Made by a program: the position numbers and the translations under genes. A stretch of 64,000 nucleotides of DNA, taken from NCBI GenBank assembly GCA_907163375.1, contig CAJQUW010007919.1, forward strand, positions 62,001 through 126,000, read 5' to 3'. The stretch's first letter is position 1. Each line of letters opens with the position of its first letter. Below the pieces are notes generated by a model. It was not told the DNA's origin and did no database searches. It saw only the letters and a program-made list of their open reading frames with translations. Of this stretch, positions 49,300-60,876 are shown piece after piece. Origin of the DNA: Prostheceraeus crozeri (taxonomy: Eukaryota > Platyhelminthes > Polycladida > Euryleptidae).

Positions 49300-49970
49300 T
49301 CATAGGAACAGTTTCTTGCTTTGCTGGCATCTTTGTTTGGTAAGTTCGTCATCAGAGCATTCACATTTTCTTTCTTTGTTGCTGTATATTTTCCTATGAG
49401 CTCGTTTATCTACAACAATCAAAACGTTTGACAGAGTCTTATTTAGACCAACAAAAACTGGGCAGGCATATTCAAGAGCCGAACGTATATACGAGGTGTA
49501 CAATAAGTGTAGTTCATCGCTTGAAACTAGTGGCCAGAGTTTTCGTAGAATATAAAAACGCATATTTGCAATTTTAACAATTTTTTGCACATGATTAGTC
49601 CAACTCAGGTTTTTACAAATATTCAAGCCTAACACATTGATTGAGTCAACTGTTTCGACAGGAAAGGAACATAAACTTTCTTGTAAATTCTTTTTAAAAC
49701 ATGGAAGAGCAAGAGACTTCAGCAAATTCATCTTCAAATCATTTGAGATACACCAATCATTCATAAAATTAATCTCCAACTTTACAGACTTTTCTATCTC
49801 TGTCGTACATTTTGTTTCAATAGGCAATATTATAGTTAAATCGTCTGCATACTTCACAAAGTGTGTTGTTTTCGAAAAAAAATGACAGTCACCAAAAAAT
49901 GCAGCGAATAGATAGGTGCCAAAATAGTTCCTTGGGGAACACCAGTAACAATCAAGAAATATTCTGAAAG
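49300..49970 (-). pseudogene. LINE reverse transcriptase, family shared with 425-762
   Basis: Minus-strand frame with VTGVPQGTILAP (about 49935), KYADDLTIILPI (about 49850, catalytic), SINVLGLNICKNLSWTNHVQ and ALEYACPVFVGLNKTL. The last 100 residues align without gaps to the fragment at 425-762. One frame change lies near 49860 in an A-run. 5'-truncated, no 3' tail recognised. Confidence 0.85.
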
Positions 49971-49989
49971 ATACATGTATATAGGTAGG

Positions 49990-50388
49990 GATATATAGGT
50001 AGAGTGTCGACTCAAAAAGTATCTGTATACAGTGAAAATTTGTATATGAAAAGACTCAGTTTTTTGCGGAGATTACGCTCCCGTGGTCCAAAAAAATATT
50101 TGAGCAGTTTCAAAAAAGGCAAAATTTTGCCTTTAATGGAAGTATAATGGCAGTTTTCATGAAAAAGTCGCGATATTCTTCGTGCTTTCTGGGCTGCAAT
50201 TTCAAGTATTATTTCAATTTTTTAATTGGCATGATTCTATGATTCACTAGAATCTGAATAGTGATGTGGACTCATCTACATCCTTCAAATTTGATTAAAA
50301 TCATTGTCCTTGATTCTGTTATTTTGCTCTACCAGTGGCAGGTTGCTTATGATCAAGAGAATTCTCTTGAGGTTCAGCATGAAAGCAA
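49990..50388. repeat. dispersed repeat E, copy 2 (empty site)
   Basis: Direct match to the outer parts of 43000-43995. It lacks the miniature element found there and so shows the pre-insertion sequence. Non-coding. Confidence 0.75.
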
Positions 50389-50640
50389 CAGCAGGTCGTC
50401 GAGTTGCTAATTTAACAAACATTACGTGTGATCCAAGGTTGTGATCATGACACTGAGAATCTGTAAAATAATTTCATTTCCTTCTTAATGCTATCATAAT
50501 CAGTCAATTCCGTTGTAATTTCTGCAAAACTGCAAAAAATCCTGTATCCCGTATCCCCCTTGAGTTCATTCAATAACATCGAAAGTGTATGCACATTGGG
50601 GATTTCATAAATACTGAGATACTACTTTACTTAATATACT

Positions 50641-51410
50641 CCCTATGGGAACGCATCTTGCTAATATCAACAGATTATCTGGCGAGGTAGCGATTTTGCG
50701 GATAATTTTTTAAAGGTTCATTTTCGTGTAAAAACTATCTCCGCATGTGAAAATGGTCATAATCTATCCAAAAGCATGTGTAAAATTAAAAAACGACAGT
50801 TGGCGAAAACGTTGCTATAATTAGTTGGTGGATATTTGTTTACTAATGCGAGCTGATTTTTCGACAACCGGCGAAATCGTAGATATTGTAGCAACTAATT
50901 AGTGGTAAGTAGTAATGTTCGTATATTACCTTTACATGAAAATATATTGTCTACTCATTCTGATCTGATAAAAAGGGATCTTTTTTAATTCACGAAGGTT
51001 TAAACTATAAAAGTATTTATCTTCCATAAATGTCGCAGTAAATACTATTATATTATTCAAATATTTGTCATTGTTGTAAATTATTGTCAAGAGATGTGAT
51101 GAAAATTGATATAAACGGATTGTCTATATTCTTATCATTATCAAAGAATGACAGTCTGCACTTATTTCTTAGATAGATTAGCCAAAGGTGGGTGATGGTG
51201 AGGAGGTGAGGGGGAAAATAGAGCCTCGGCTGCAGAGGCGGATTACTAAAGGAAATAAGATAGAAAGTCAAAAGTAAAAGGTGGCATACAGAGCGCGAAT
51301 TGTCGCCGGCGAACTTCGCCAGCGAATATGCCGCAAATATGACTGAACTATTGCATGATATTCTGCAACTGACATCCGCCAGTTTTTCGCAAGATTCGTT
51401 CCCATTGGGC
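50641..51410. mobile_element. TA-type non-autonomous DNA transposon, copy 2
   Basis: Starts CCCTATGGGAACGCATCTTG and ends with the inverted partner of GGGAACGAATCTTGCG. It is the reverse-orientation copy of 8981-9752, roughly 93-95% identical. The target duplication is less clear here (flanks ATACT and CTTACTC). Confidence 0.85.
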
Positions 51411-51794
51411 TTACTCTATGGAGCGGCAGCTACTCATGTATTCCAACGTCAGACTGTGGCTCTCCAACGTGAATAATAAGTCTTTTTATTAGGTGAAGAA
51501 ACTTTATTTATGAGAAAGTTGCAAAATAAAAGTGGTCATGTTTAGCAGAAATGACCTTTAATAGACTACTTTCTTCTTCTGGCATTGATTAATTTAATGC
51601 ACTTGAATTTTCCGCAGGAGATAGGGCACATTCTCATCTCATAATCACCACATGATACTGTTAGCAAAGTGATCCGATACATCAATCTATTGCAAATGTG
51701 ACTCTCGATGCATCCTTCCTGTCTTTGAAAGCGGTTTTCATCGTCTGAAATACAATAAGTGACAGGATGTAGGAAGTACAGATGTGCAACATAT

Positions 51795-52013
51795 CACTCT
51801 AAACCAGCACCTCCTAAATCACACACTGAAGCGAGACACTATTCGTAACTACTAAAAAAATCCTAAAGCAAAGCGTTTTAGGAGGCTAGCGCACTAGTGT
51901 TATTGTTCTCTTGAGTATGTCAGCATTCTATTTCACGCAACCTCCTAAAATTCTAGTGTGTCGCGCTTTAGGATGCAGATTTCTTCGATTTTAGGAGGTG
52001 ACAGTTTACAGTG
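51795..52013. mobile_element. miniature element with CACTGTAAAC-type ends and CACCTCCTAAA repeats
   Basis: The left end CACTCTAAACCAGCACCTCC and the right end, read inward CACTGTAAACTGTCACCTCC, bound 219 bp with CCTCCTAAA or its complement repeated about five times inside. Flanks are TAT-rich, consistent with a TA target. Confidence 0.75.
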
Positions 52014-52115
52014 TATATGTATACTTAGGGAAACGATATTAGCAAGTCAATCAGAGAGAGAGAGAGAGAGGGAGAGAGACGTCTATAAATTCTTGAAATG
52101 GAAATTAATTGCATC

Positions 52116-52300
52116 TTAACCCTCGGGGGCCCCCTGGCGAAATTTTTAAGTATTTCACTTTTATTTAATTTTAAATATTTTATTTTGCTTTTAAACCAAT
52201 CAAGATATAGCCACCAGATTTCTAGTAACTCACTAGTAGCATTATGCAACTTTTGACCGACGGATAATAAATTTGGCAAAACCCTTTTGGCATGAGAGCT
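52116..52300. repeat. left end of another TTAA-type element
   Basis: TTAACCCTCGGGGGCCCCCTGG at about 52116 has the TTAA-CCCT start plus G/C palindrome seen in the other TTAA families here. No right end was found before the next element starts at 52424, so it is truncated or interrupted. Confidence 0.4.
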
Positions 52301-52423
52301 ACTTTAAAATTTGAATGTTCGGAATATTTTGGCTGATTTCGTTATAGATTCACTTCCAATGTTCAAGGTGTACCAAATGTTTTTCTTTTTTAAAATTTCA
52401 CCTTGTTCTACCTTGTTCTATAA

Positions 52424-52972
52424 CCCTCAGAGACCTGAGGGTCCCAGTGGACCCCTTTAACATATTCTTAGTTTACCTGCTTAAATCGATATCAAAACAT
52501 TAGGAAAGTTGATTTTAAGTAAAACAATGATGTTTGCGTGTAGCAGGTCGGTATAACGAATCCCTTGAGTGACTTTCAGCCTTCGCAGTAAACACGTGCG
52601 AAAATAGGGTGTTGTAGTAAGTCAACCACATTTAGTACAGCATCATTTGTACTAGGGGGCGGCTTTACGATATTTTGTGTCACCATAAAGCCTCAGATAG
52701 TTGATTTTGATGAAATTGATTCAATTCATGCAGCTAATCCCTTCCACTTGTACATTCCTTCAAATTTATCCAAAGCTATCAGAAAATGACCTAAAATGAG
52801 TCAAAATTGCTGTACTTCTAGAACCAAAAACAGCTGTGGAGATCTCAAACTTATCATTACTGCTGTGAAAAGTTTGTCATCAATCAGTTTTTGGTACTCA
52901 ACTATGAATATAATGATAGCTTTCATTTCGGACATCGATTTATGTCGAGTTGTTCATATATGCCAACCAGTT
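52424..52972. mobile_element. TTAA-type element, CCCTCAGAGACCT family, copy 2, right-truncated
   Basis: Over 90% identical to 41056-41610, starting CCCTCAGAGACCTGAGG. The left TTAA has become ATAA and the match ends after GCCAACCAGT at about 52972, with no right end. Confidence 0.85.
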
Positions 52973-53544
52973 CCACATCCTGTTCCACAATACGCCGTCA
53001 TGAAGGACAAGGGGACACTGTTGGATGCGAAACGTAGTAATTTTATAATATCGTTTATGTGGTTGTCTATCTTTAGAAGTAGATATCTGGAGTAAAAAAT
53101 ATGCAACTACGCTTCTTTGTTAATCTTGCTGAAAAGGCAAATAGCTTTCAAAGCTATCCGCCGTTGCATCACTCCCAGCTGTGCCTTGACTTCTTCACTG
53201 ATGTTTTTATGTATCGCAGAATTGTTTTCACAAAGTTATTGAAGTTATTGATATTCTAAACTATTGCCGAATTCTCGTTCATATTTCTGTCATTGATTCG
53301 CACGCATATTCGATACTAGCATCACTGTTATATTTTGTAAATGTAGCCTCTATCAGTTGGATGCACCATTTGAAAATGTCAAATATTTCTTTCATTAAAA
53401 GCATCAATGCATATGCATAGACATTAATATAGAATATTCATAAAGAATATTATTCTGACAAAATGCATCATTATTTTCTTTCAGTGCGCGTGAGGTCATT
53501 TTGACCTCACTCCGTATAGTTTAAGAAATGCATGTATTCCCGTA

Positions 53545-54652
53545 CTTCTAGTGTTAAACAAAAATACGGTAAAGAGACACATAAAATTCTGGAGCAAGAA
53601 GTTGTTAGAAACTGGTAGCCTCGCTCAACGCCGCTCATCATCAGGTCGACCCTGCACTGCATCAAGTGAAGAAAATAAGGAAAACATCGTCCAACATTTC
53701 AGGAAAACCCAACTACATCCATTCGCTCCGTTGAATCGTCACTGAATATCTCGAAAATTTCTGTTGGAAGAATCCTTCAACAAGAAAGCTTCTATCCTTT
53801 CAAACCAAGCTATTGTCAATTTTTATAAGATGGCGACGACGACAGACGACATGAATTTTGTGAAACAATGTTGAAGTTCTGTGACAATTATCCATCTTTT
53901 CTGAGGAAGCCGGTGTTCTCTGACGAGTGTCTTTTCGAGCTACATGGTGCTGTTCATAAGCACAACATCAAACGTTTGGGATCAACAGAATCCCCACAAA
54001 ATCATCCGAATGCCCGTGAAAACACAATTGCTGACTGTTTGGATGGCAAATAGTTATCACGGAGTCGTGGCATTCTCACCACAAACAGTGACATCTCAAA
54101 GGTATTGCTCTATTCTCAACGAAAAAGTTATCCCATACATTGGAAGTAGTAATCGAAAAACGTGGTTCTACCGACAGGATGGAGCTCCTCCTCATTTCAG
54201 CATTGAAGCATGTCGAATTCTCAATAACTTCCTACCAGGTAGATGGATTGGTCGAAGAGGAGCTATTGAATGGCCACCAAGGAGCCCTGATCTCACTGCT
54301 GCAGATTTTTGGTTGTGGTGTTACATGAAAAGCAAAATTTTCGTCCCATCTGGAAGAGCTTTCCGCAGTTTGGATGAAATGAGAGAAAAAATTGAAGAGC
54401 AAATCCCCTTTACTCCTTTGTCAATGTTCAGAGACAGTTTGGGAGATTTTCGTAAACGTATCAACAAATCTGGTGCTTATTTTGAACACAGTGGGATGAA
54501 TTAATTTTCTTTTTGAAATGGCTGTAAATACAGTATGCTGTACAGTATTCAACATAGTCTGTTTTAAAAGTTTAAAAGACTTAAAAGCCTAAAAAATTTC
54601 AAAAGTTTAAAAGTTTGCTACAAAAAAAAACATTTGGGACACCCGGTATATT
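53545..54652 (+). mobile_element. Tc1/mariner-type transposon, 5'-truncated
   Basis: The plus-strand transposase frames (next entry) end at about 54504. The right terminus ACCGGGTGTCCCAAATG (read inward from 54652) matches the CAGGGTGTCC-like ends of this superfamily. No matching left end was found. The left joint follows a CTTCTAGTGTTAA sequence (to 53557) that looks like the right end of a TTAA-type element related to 60877-61676. Confidence 0.75.
53560..54504 (+). pseudogene. Tc1/mariner-type transposase remnant
   Basis: Blocks in order: TVKRHIKFWSKKLLETGSLA and RRSSSGRP (helix-turn-helix/GRPR-like region, 53560-53660), PVFSDECLFELHGAV (first Asp, about 53910), TWFYRQDGAPPHF (second Asp, about 54165) and IEWPPRSPDLTAADFWLW (third acidic residue, about 54265-54320), then the C-terminus to the stop at 54502-54504. 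The 186-codon frame 53944-54504 covers the last half. Earlier parts are broken by at least two frame changes and a stop near 53745. It is a different family from the transposase at 23900-24530. Confidence 0.88.
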
Positions 54653-54859
54653 GAGGCATCAACTCTTGATGAAATAAGTTGAGATTACAAAAAGATTCTT
54701 CTATCAATATAAAGCTATTCACAAATGTAAGGGTGAGATAACAAATGCAAAAGTCACTAAAGTCTACCTAGGTTAACTATGTACTTTTTCCAATTTTTCG
54801 TATTCTCCTTATTTTCTCTCCTTGATATTAATGGCTGCTTTATTCTCTTGCCTACCTGC

Positions 54860-55528
54860 CTATGACTCGTGCCTGTGAGGCGTTGAGGCCGCTCTTGACA
54901 CCATTCGTCTCCAAGATGGTCGATTCAGGGCCAACTCCGATGCGTCATCCATGGAGATACCGAGTTGATTGAGATCTTCGACAACCACGTCCATCCATCG
55001 TGTGTGTGGGCGCCCTCGAGGTCTTCTCCATCCAGAGGCTGTCGGATTGAAATCGAGCACACGTTTCGTTGGCAGTTCACTAGGCATGCGGAGCATGTGC
55101 CCCAGCCAACGCATGCGCCTTTGAGCTAGAAGGCGTGGTAACGGTGGTTGGAGTGTGCGTCTGCGCACTTCGTCGTTGGTGATACGCTCTTGCCATCTGA
55201 TGTTGAGTACTCGACGTTGGCATCGGTTGTCAAAGCCCATAGTTCTTCTACCTTGCGTTGCGGAAAGGGGCCAGGTTTCGGAGCCATAAAGCAAAACCGA
55301 AAGAACACTCGCGTTATATGTTCTCATTTTGGTCCGGTTGCTGATATTCCGATGTCTCCAAAGAGGTCTCCAAAGTCTTCTGAGCACATCATTTGCTAGA
55401 GCTCTTCTTCGAGCCAGTTCTTCGTCAATACCACCTCGCCTACTAATCGTCGACCCCAGATAGATGAAGTTTGGGACAACTTCCACTATGTGATTGTTGG
55501 TGTTTTTAGTTCTGCATCTGATCAGCAA
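54860..55528 (-). pseudogene. LINE reverse transcriptase C-terminal part
   Basis: A 222-codon minus-strand frame: VPNFIYLGSTISRRGGIDEE, RTYNASVLSVLLYGSETWPL, RRMRWLGHMLRMPSELP, then GRPHTRWMDVVVEDLNQLG. This is the standard post-catalytic tail of RTE/craniofacial-type LINEs and matches the C-terminus at 45894-46290 in layout. The reverse-transcriptase active site is absent. The open frame is complete to its stop, so this is a 5'-truncated insertion of moderate age. Confidence 0.88.
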
Positions 55529-55539
55529 CTATTGAAAAA

Positions 55540-56175
55540 TTTCAGAATCATATTGCTTTTAGCCTCAGTGTCTCGATAAAAGCTCACGGAATTGGGTTTT
55601 TTCTTTACGTGCAGAAACTAAATGCTAAAATGTCCGATTTTAGTGCGATTTCAGTTGAACCAAATGTTTGAATTATTTGACCTTTCTTTGACTTGATCTA
55701 ATACAATGATGTAATCTCACAACGGTAAATAGTCATCATTTTATTAACCACCTTGATAAAGTCTTTCGATTAGTACATGTTTTACTACTTTTGTTCTCAT
55801 TTTCCATTTCAAATAGTGAGTGATCTAATGGAAATTTTTTTAAAAACTGTAGCGTCTTTTGACCTTTGACCTTCAACTCAGCCTGGGACTGACAAAAAGA
55901 TAAAAATAATGCTGTTTTTATGAATCCCTATTTAATGCCTATTCGATTGATGTGTCGTTTGGCAAAATTGGTGCAATAGTTTGGGAGATCAACAGCGTTC
56001 GGAAAGGACAGCGAGGTTTAAGGTAGCATTTGAATACATTTTGCAGAACATGGGATTCTAAGTGAGGCAAGATAATGGAAAATGTGAAGTTTGATTTTTC
56101 AAAATTCGGTTTATACATTTTTGCAACTTCTCATGAACCGCAGAATTCAGCTGTGAGTATTAAGGTGAAATTACG
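55540..56175. other. no gene seen
   Basis: AT-rich with no supported feature. Confidence 0.4.
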
Positions 56176-56179
56176 ATTA

Positions 56180-56603
56180 TACTGTAAACCGTTGACTGAT
56201 AATTGACAGACATTTATCCTACGGAATCTATTTTGTCGGTCATTGTTAGTTCTCGTAGGATGATTGCTATTGAACACCTACAATATCTGACAAAAAGCGA
56301 CAAAATATATAGCAATAAATTATAGCTTAAATTTTATCAAAAATGTAGGTAATTAATTAAATTATGTCAAAATAAATCATGGTTCTGCCACAGAATAATA
56401 AAGATTGCCTAAAAGTCAAGCAATCACCAGTCGAAAAAATCAATCAATATTCAGCAGTTTCTGTTTAGTTAATTTGCATTCAAGGCATCTGTTTCGATGT
56501 CGGTGGAGAACCTACAAATTCGTCGGATATCGCAGAATATTGGTGATGACAATCGTCGGTTGATTTTGTTAGTAATTTTGTAGGATAATTGTCGGTCTAC
56601 GGC
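56180..56603. mobile_element. CACTGTAAAC element with GACAATTGACAG block, copy 2, right end lost
   Basis: About 88% identical to 43316-43747 from ACTGTAAACCGTTGACTGA to GTCGGTCTACGG. The last 9-10 bases of the right end are replaced by GAGGATTTTCTTGACATTTT, itself part of a short duplication (GAGGATTTTC at about 56603 and 56630). Confidence 0.8.
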
Positions 56604-57550
56604 GAGGATTTTCTTGACATTTTCTTGACGAGGATTTTCAGTTTATGGATTCAGAAGAATGAATCACATTACTGAGCCTAGGAGTCGCAACAATGACAAA
56701 ATATGGAACAATATGACAAAATCTATGACTTCCATATACGAACAGTGATCTAAGAGTACACTCAATTTTCTGAATTATGCAGACCTCACCCATGTTACTT
56801 ATAACTGTGCTAGTAGAAATTCAAGAATAATGTAATTATGTAGCAATTTCACTATTGCTTCCGAAATGACACAAGTGACAGTCGGTGAACGCACTACAGA
56901 TTGAAATTACAAAAGAGAAAAAGTCATCATCACTTATACACACAACACTTCATAAAAAGTAACGAAAATGCTCAGTTTTTGCAACAAAGGTTGACAGAAC
57001 TTGCGCTGATGTGCGGTTGAAGCATTGCACGCAAGGGATGAGAAGAAGAAATTTCAATTGACGACATCATTTAGCGATTCCATGATAACGGAAAAATTAC
57101 ACTAATGTCCTGAAAACTCGTCCTTCTCAGCGAACAATGGTATTCAAGAGACATTCTGGCACGCTACATTAAACAGGAAAAACAACTAGAAGTAGAGAAA
57201 TAAAAAGGTCTACAAAAGATCTGCACATGAAAGCAGAGCTCTTCTGCTCTGTATATTGAAGTGCAGGCTCAAGTGTTTTGACTCCTATATATTTCATTTA
57301 CCAAAGATGTTGATGAAGCTGATGTTGCACGAAAGTTCATAATACGAAATTCTCGCCTTGCTCAAAAAGTTTCGTGGAGGTATTGTTGACAAAGATGCTG
57401 AGTCTTTCGAGTGGAATGAAGTGTGTGGTGAATGAAATTTCGAAACATCCTGTTTTGAAAATGATTCTCCCCTTGCTTCCACATCTTTCCACTGGTTTAA
57501 TGAGTAGAAATAATGTGTAGGTTTAAAGAGATTTAGCAGACGGAAAACAA

Positions 57551-57623
57551 CTGCGGGCCCTGGTGGATTTGAACCACCGACTTTTGGACATTCTAGGCCA
57601 ACGCTTTACCAACTCAGGTATCG
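57551..57623 (-). repeat. tRNA-like SINE head or tRNA pseudogene
   Basis: Minus strand: a D-arm-like CTGAGTTGGTAAAGCG, an anticodon loop reading CTAGAAT (AGA in anticodon position), and a perfect T-arm, GGTGGTTCAAATCCACC (plus-strand 57562-57578). The 3' acceptor AGGGCCC has no 5' partner, and the variable arm is too short for a serine tRNA. So not a working tRNA gene, more likely a SINE head with good A and B boxes. Confidence 0.55.
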
Positions 57624-57826
57624 ATGAACAACAGAAGGACATAAGTCTTCAATTGAAGAATCCACGATATTGAATCAGATGGCTTTATCCTACAAGACAA
57701 CATAGCATTAACCGTCAAGCCAAATTGCCGAAGCAAGATATCAGTAATACAATGCCAACATTAGGAATACTTGTTGCAGAAGGAAGTCGGTGTAATAGAA
57801 GGCGTGTGCAACCTAAATCTCTCATT

Positions 57827-58870
57827 TACTGTAAACCAAACTGTGCACAATATGTGGCCGATAATGTGCCCGACGCATTTTCGTCACATCGGTCACAAAA
57901 TGAATCACCATAAATCTTACATATGCGGCGAGTGCTTGATGAGAATAATTCAAATTGACCTTCCGAATTCTTTACAGTGTGTTTTGTTCAAGAATATCAC
58001 TGGCAAGAAGATGATATCATATTGAAAGCTGTTTCAATCAGGATAACGGTTGTGTGATTCAAAGGTTCATACATGTCTTCGTTTAATCTACATGATCTCG
58101 CCGGGAAAATGTATCATCGTGTTATAAGTGAAGTTGTGTTATCTTGCTTAGACAGCGTGAAACAAATGAGCTTTGTCAATGGTCTGCTTGTTTATTACAT
58201 TCAAACTGGGACACATTATATAGTGACGTAATATTCCTAAATAGAATCTTCAATCGCAATGTCCTGAGAAATGAGTCCATACAAAATTGAATTCATGCAT
58301 AGATGGTTCAATCAAACAATTTTATCGGTAAAAACAGTAATAGATGCTGCCACAGTCATCGATTGCTTCTTTAGCGTATAGCTAAGGTGTGTATTACATC
58401 AGCCTATCTACTTGTTTTTGAACATCAGGTGGCGGTTGACGTTCAGCAACACACAATGATTAAGACACTCTGAATTGAGCATTTCTAGTTAATTTAAACG
58501 TAAATGGAAAGTAGAATATGCATCAAGTGCTTTGAAAATAATTGTTGTTCTTCCATAAGTTCCTTAATTGAAAGTATAGTCTATTCTTCCCACCAGGAAG
58601 TGAAATTATGTAAACCATAATTTATAACTCAATTTAATTAGAGACATAAATTCTACTCTGCAAAACCTAAATAAGTAGTGGGTTTCAATTATCAATGATT
58701 GGAAGAAGCGCCAATTATGAATGGTCGGGCACATATTAGTCACATTAAGTCAGATATCAGCCGTGTTGAATGTGACCGATTGGCCATTTGTTCACAAAAA
58801 GGCAGTTGCAAACGTCACATCTGTTGGGCCTATAATCGGTCACATATTGGGCACAGGTTGGTTTTCAGTG
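57827..58870. mobile_element. CACTGTAAAC-type element with GTGCCCAATATGTG ends
   Basis: The left end ACTGTAAACCAAACTGTGCAC and the right end, read inward CACTGAAAACCAACCTGTGCC, with TA after 58870. Both ends carry GACC/GGCC-ATGTG repeats (CACAATATGTGGCC, GGTCACATATTGGGC). About 1040 bp, non-coding. Confidence 0.75.
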
Positions 58871-58898
58871 TATACTACATAATTATAGCCATCTTTTG

Positions 58899-59010
58899 AG
58901 GTTTATACTGCTTTCCATTGACTAGCTATGGCGTGATTTAAACCGAGCAGTAGAGGAGGCTTTTCTTTATCATAGCTAGTCAATAAAAGCAGTATGTACC
59001 TAAAAATCTA
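58899..59010. repeat. hairpin element, arms about 35 bp
   Basis: AGGTTTATACTGCTTT..CATTGACTAGCTATG at 58899-58930 pairs with CATAGCTAGTCAATAAAAGCAGTATGTACCT at 58972-59002. Confidence 0.75.
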
Positions 59011-59271
59011 GCTATAACGATATCATCAACCAACATTAGACTGCAAGTAGCTTGTATTGTATAATTTAATATCACTATCTGGATCAGTTAATATCAAGCA
59101 ACATCAATTGTTTGAGTTAGGGACATCAATTTTGACAATCGACAGAAAACGTTCCTAGTCTGTGTGTTTTTGTTGTGTGATCCGTTTGATAAGAGTCAGT
59201 GAAACACAATTTGACGCGCCTTATGTTGAACTGTCTGTTCATTTTTCGATTGCTATGTTATTATTTCAGCC

Positions 59272-60137
59272 ACAGAATTAGACAGGTCGTTTCTTCTTCC
59301 GTTTGACTAGAAAGGAAACATTGGAACATGTAACGTAAATGAAATGGCACAATCTCCTGACTAAATACCATAGCAATTGAACAATGAGCAGCCAGTTCAA
59401 CATTAAGCACGCCAAATTGTGCGAAGTTTCAGTGACTGTTATCTACCGGATCACACCATAGAAATTGACAACAATAAAACCTCTAGAATGGAAATTAAGC
59501 TTCATGCAATGCACAATAACGGCACATAAATCGCACGCATCACTTACGTTAGATGCAACCTCCAACACGTCTGTTTCATTGGGAATCAGTCACCTGATAC
59601 ATAAATCGAGCTTTTTGGTATTGGTTCTTTCCAACCCCACTCCCCCCCCCGTGCCGCGACCTTGAGTCAATTTCCATTCTAGCGAACTTCAGATAAACAG
59701 TTTATTTCTATGGATCACACAGCAAAGAGACACAGACGATGTCAAGTTATGCAGATAAGTTTGTGAACGTTATTTCATGCACCTGCTAACTTTTTTTAAA
59801 TGATCGGAGGGCCCAACATTATGGAGAAAACTTTTGCGCATTGATCTGAATTCCTCGAATCTGAAGGAGTCGTGGCGATCGGAGCATTTTGAAGGAATTC
59901 AGAGCAATCCGCAAGCGACGCACGACTATTTTTCCTATCTCTGTAAGGTGTTAAAAATTTCTTTTTGCCCACTCAGTAAGTTCCTGCATGTGCCATCTGT
60001 TTGAATCAGTTTGCACTTCTAGCAAAGTGATGCGATTAAACAATCTAATTCTGTGATTTCAGCAGATTATGCCATTTCATTAGCGGTACACTATACTTCC
60101 TTTCTAGTCAAACGGAAGAAGAGATGACTTGTGGAAG
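59272..60137. mobile_element. inverted-repeat element H, copy 1, carrying an hAT-like insertion
   Basis: The left end CCACAGAATTAGACAGGTCG followed by TTCTTCCGTTTGACTAGAAAG and its inverted partner at about 60093-60137 bound the element. Its body recurs in direct orientation at 62745-63200. An inserted element occupies 59457-59712. Non-coding. Confidence 0.75.
59457..59712. mobile_element. hAT-like miniature element with 8-bp target duplication
   Basis: Inverted ends CATAGAAATTGACAACAATA and, read inward, CATAGAAATAAACTG, each with a CTAGAATGGAAATT block further in. Target duplication GATCACAC lies at 59449-59456 and 59713-59720. The other copy of the host repeat (about 62930) has a single GATCACAC, showing the empty site. 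An 8-bp duplication is characteristic of hAT elements. Length is 256 bp. Confidence 0.85.
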
Positions 60138-60197
60138 TGTTCTGTAGAATCTCTAATCAATATAAGCTATCTACATTTGGAGGAAAATGAACAAACC

Positions 60198-60650
60198 GCA
60201 GTTTCGGTTTTATGCTCTCCATTTTGAAATTTCGTCGTTTCTTCGAATAGGGCCAACCACTTGATTTTTTAGCCGATTAATTGGAAAAGAGATGGTCAAA
60301 TTACCCAGGAAACTGTTGGCGAAGTAACTTGAAATGTTTTTACTTTAGCCTCAGAGTGCAGTTTCGGTTTCATGTAAATTTCAAAAACTTGTAAGTTTTT
60401 CAAATTGGCTAATCATTTGATTTTCTAACATACGATTTTGATTTCATTTCAAAAGAACGGGTTGAATTACATGGGACAGTGTTGACGAAATAGCTGGGAT
60501 TTTTTTATCGAGCTGTAGAGTGCAGCTTCGGTTTTATGTTCGTCATTTTGAATTTTCGTCATTCTCACGAAAAGAGCTATTCTTGTGATTTTACACTTTG
60601 ATTTTCGAAAATTTCATGCAAAGATACTGTATACATCAGAAACCGTAGAA
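60198..60650. repeat. tandem repeat, about 162-bp period, three diverged units
   Basis: Units start GCAG(T/C)TTCGGTTT(T/C)ATG at 60198, 60358 and 60522. Later blocks such as GATTTT..CCGATT/TACGAT and GGAAACTGTTGGCGAA / GGACAGTGTTGACGAA keep the register. Non-coding. Confidence 0.75.
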
Positions 60651-60876
60651 TAAATAAAACCGCCTCTCAAGGCACACCATCCGTGGGGTTGATCATGTTG
60701 GTGACGATCTTGCTCGGCATGTTCGTTCAAGTCTTTTGATATTATAGACTATCGCATGTTCTTCTTAGAAAAAACATGTAAGTTAAATTGATAAACTTGT
60801 GTATTAATCTCTTCAAACTTTCAACTCAAGCAAATGCAAAGTTTTGATTTTTTAAGTGATTGGATTCCACATTTAA

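Noticed and set aside
57551-57623. A functional tRNA gene
   Set aside because: The T-arm is perfect, but the acceptor stem does not pair and the arm lengths fit no complete tRNA, so it was listed as a SINE head or pseudogene.
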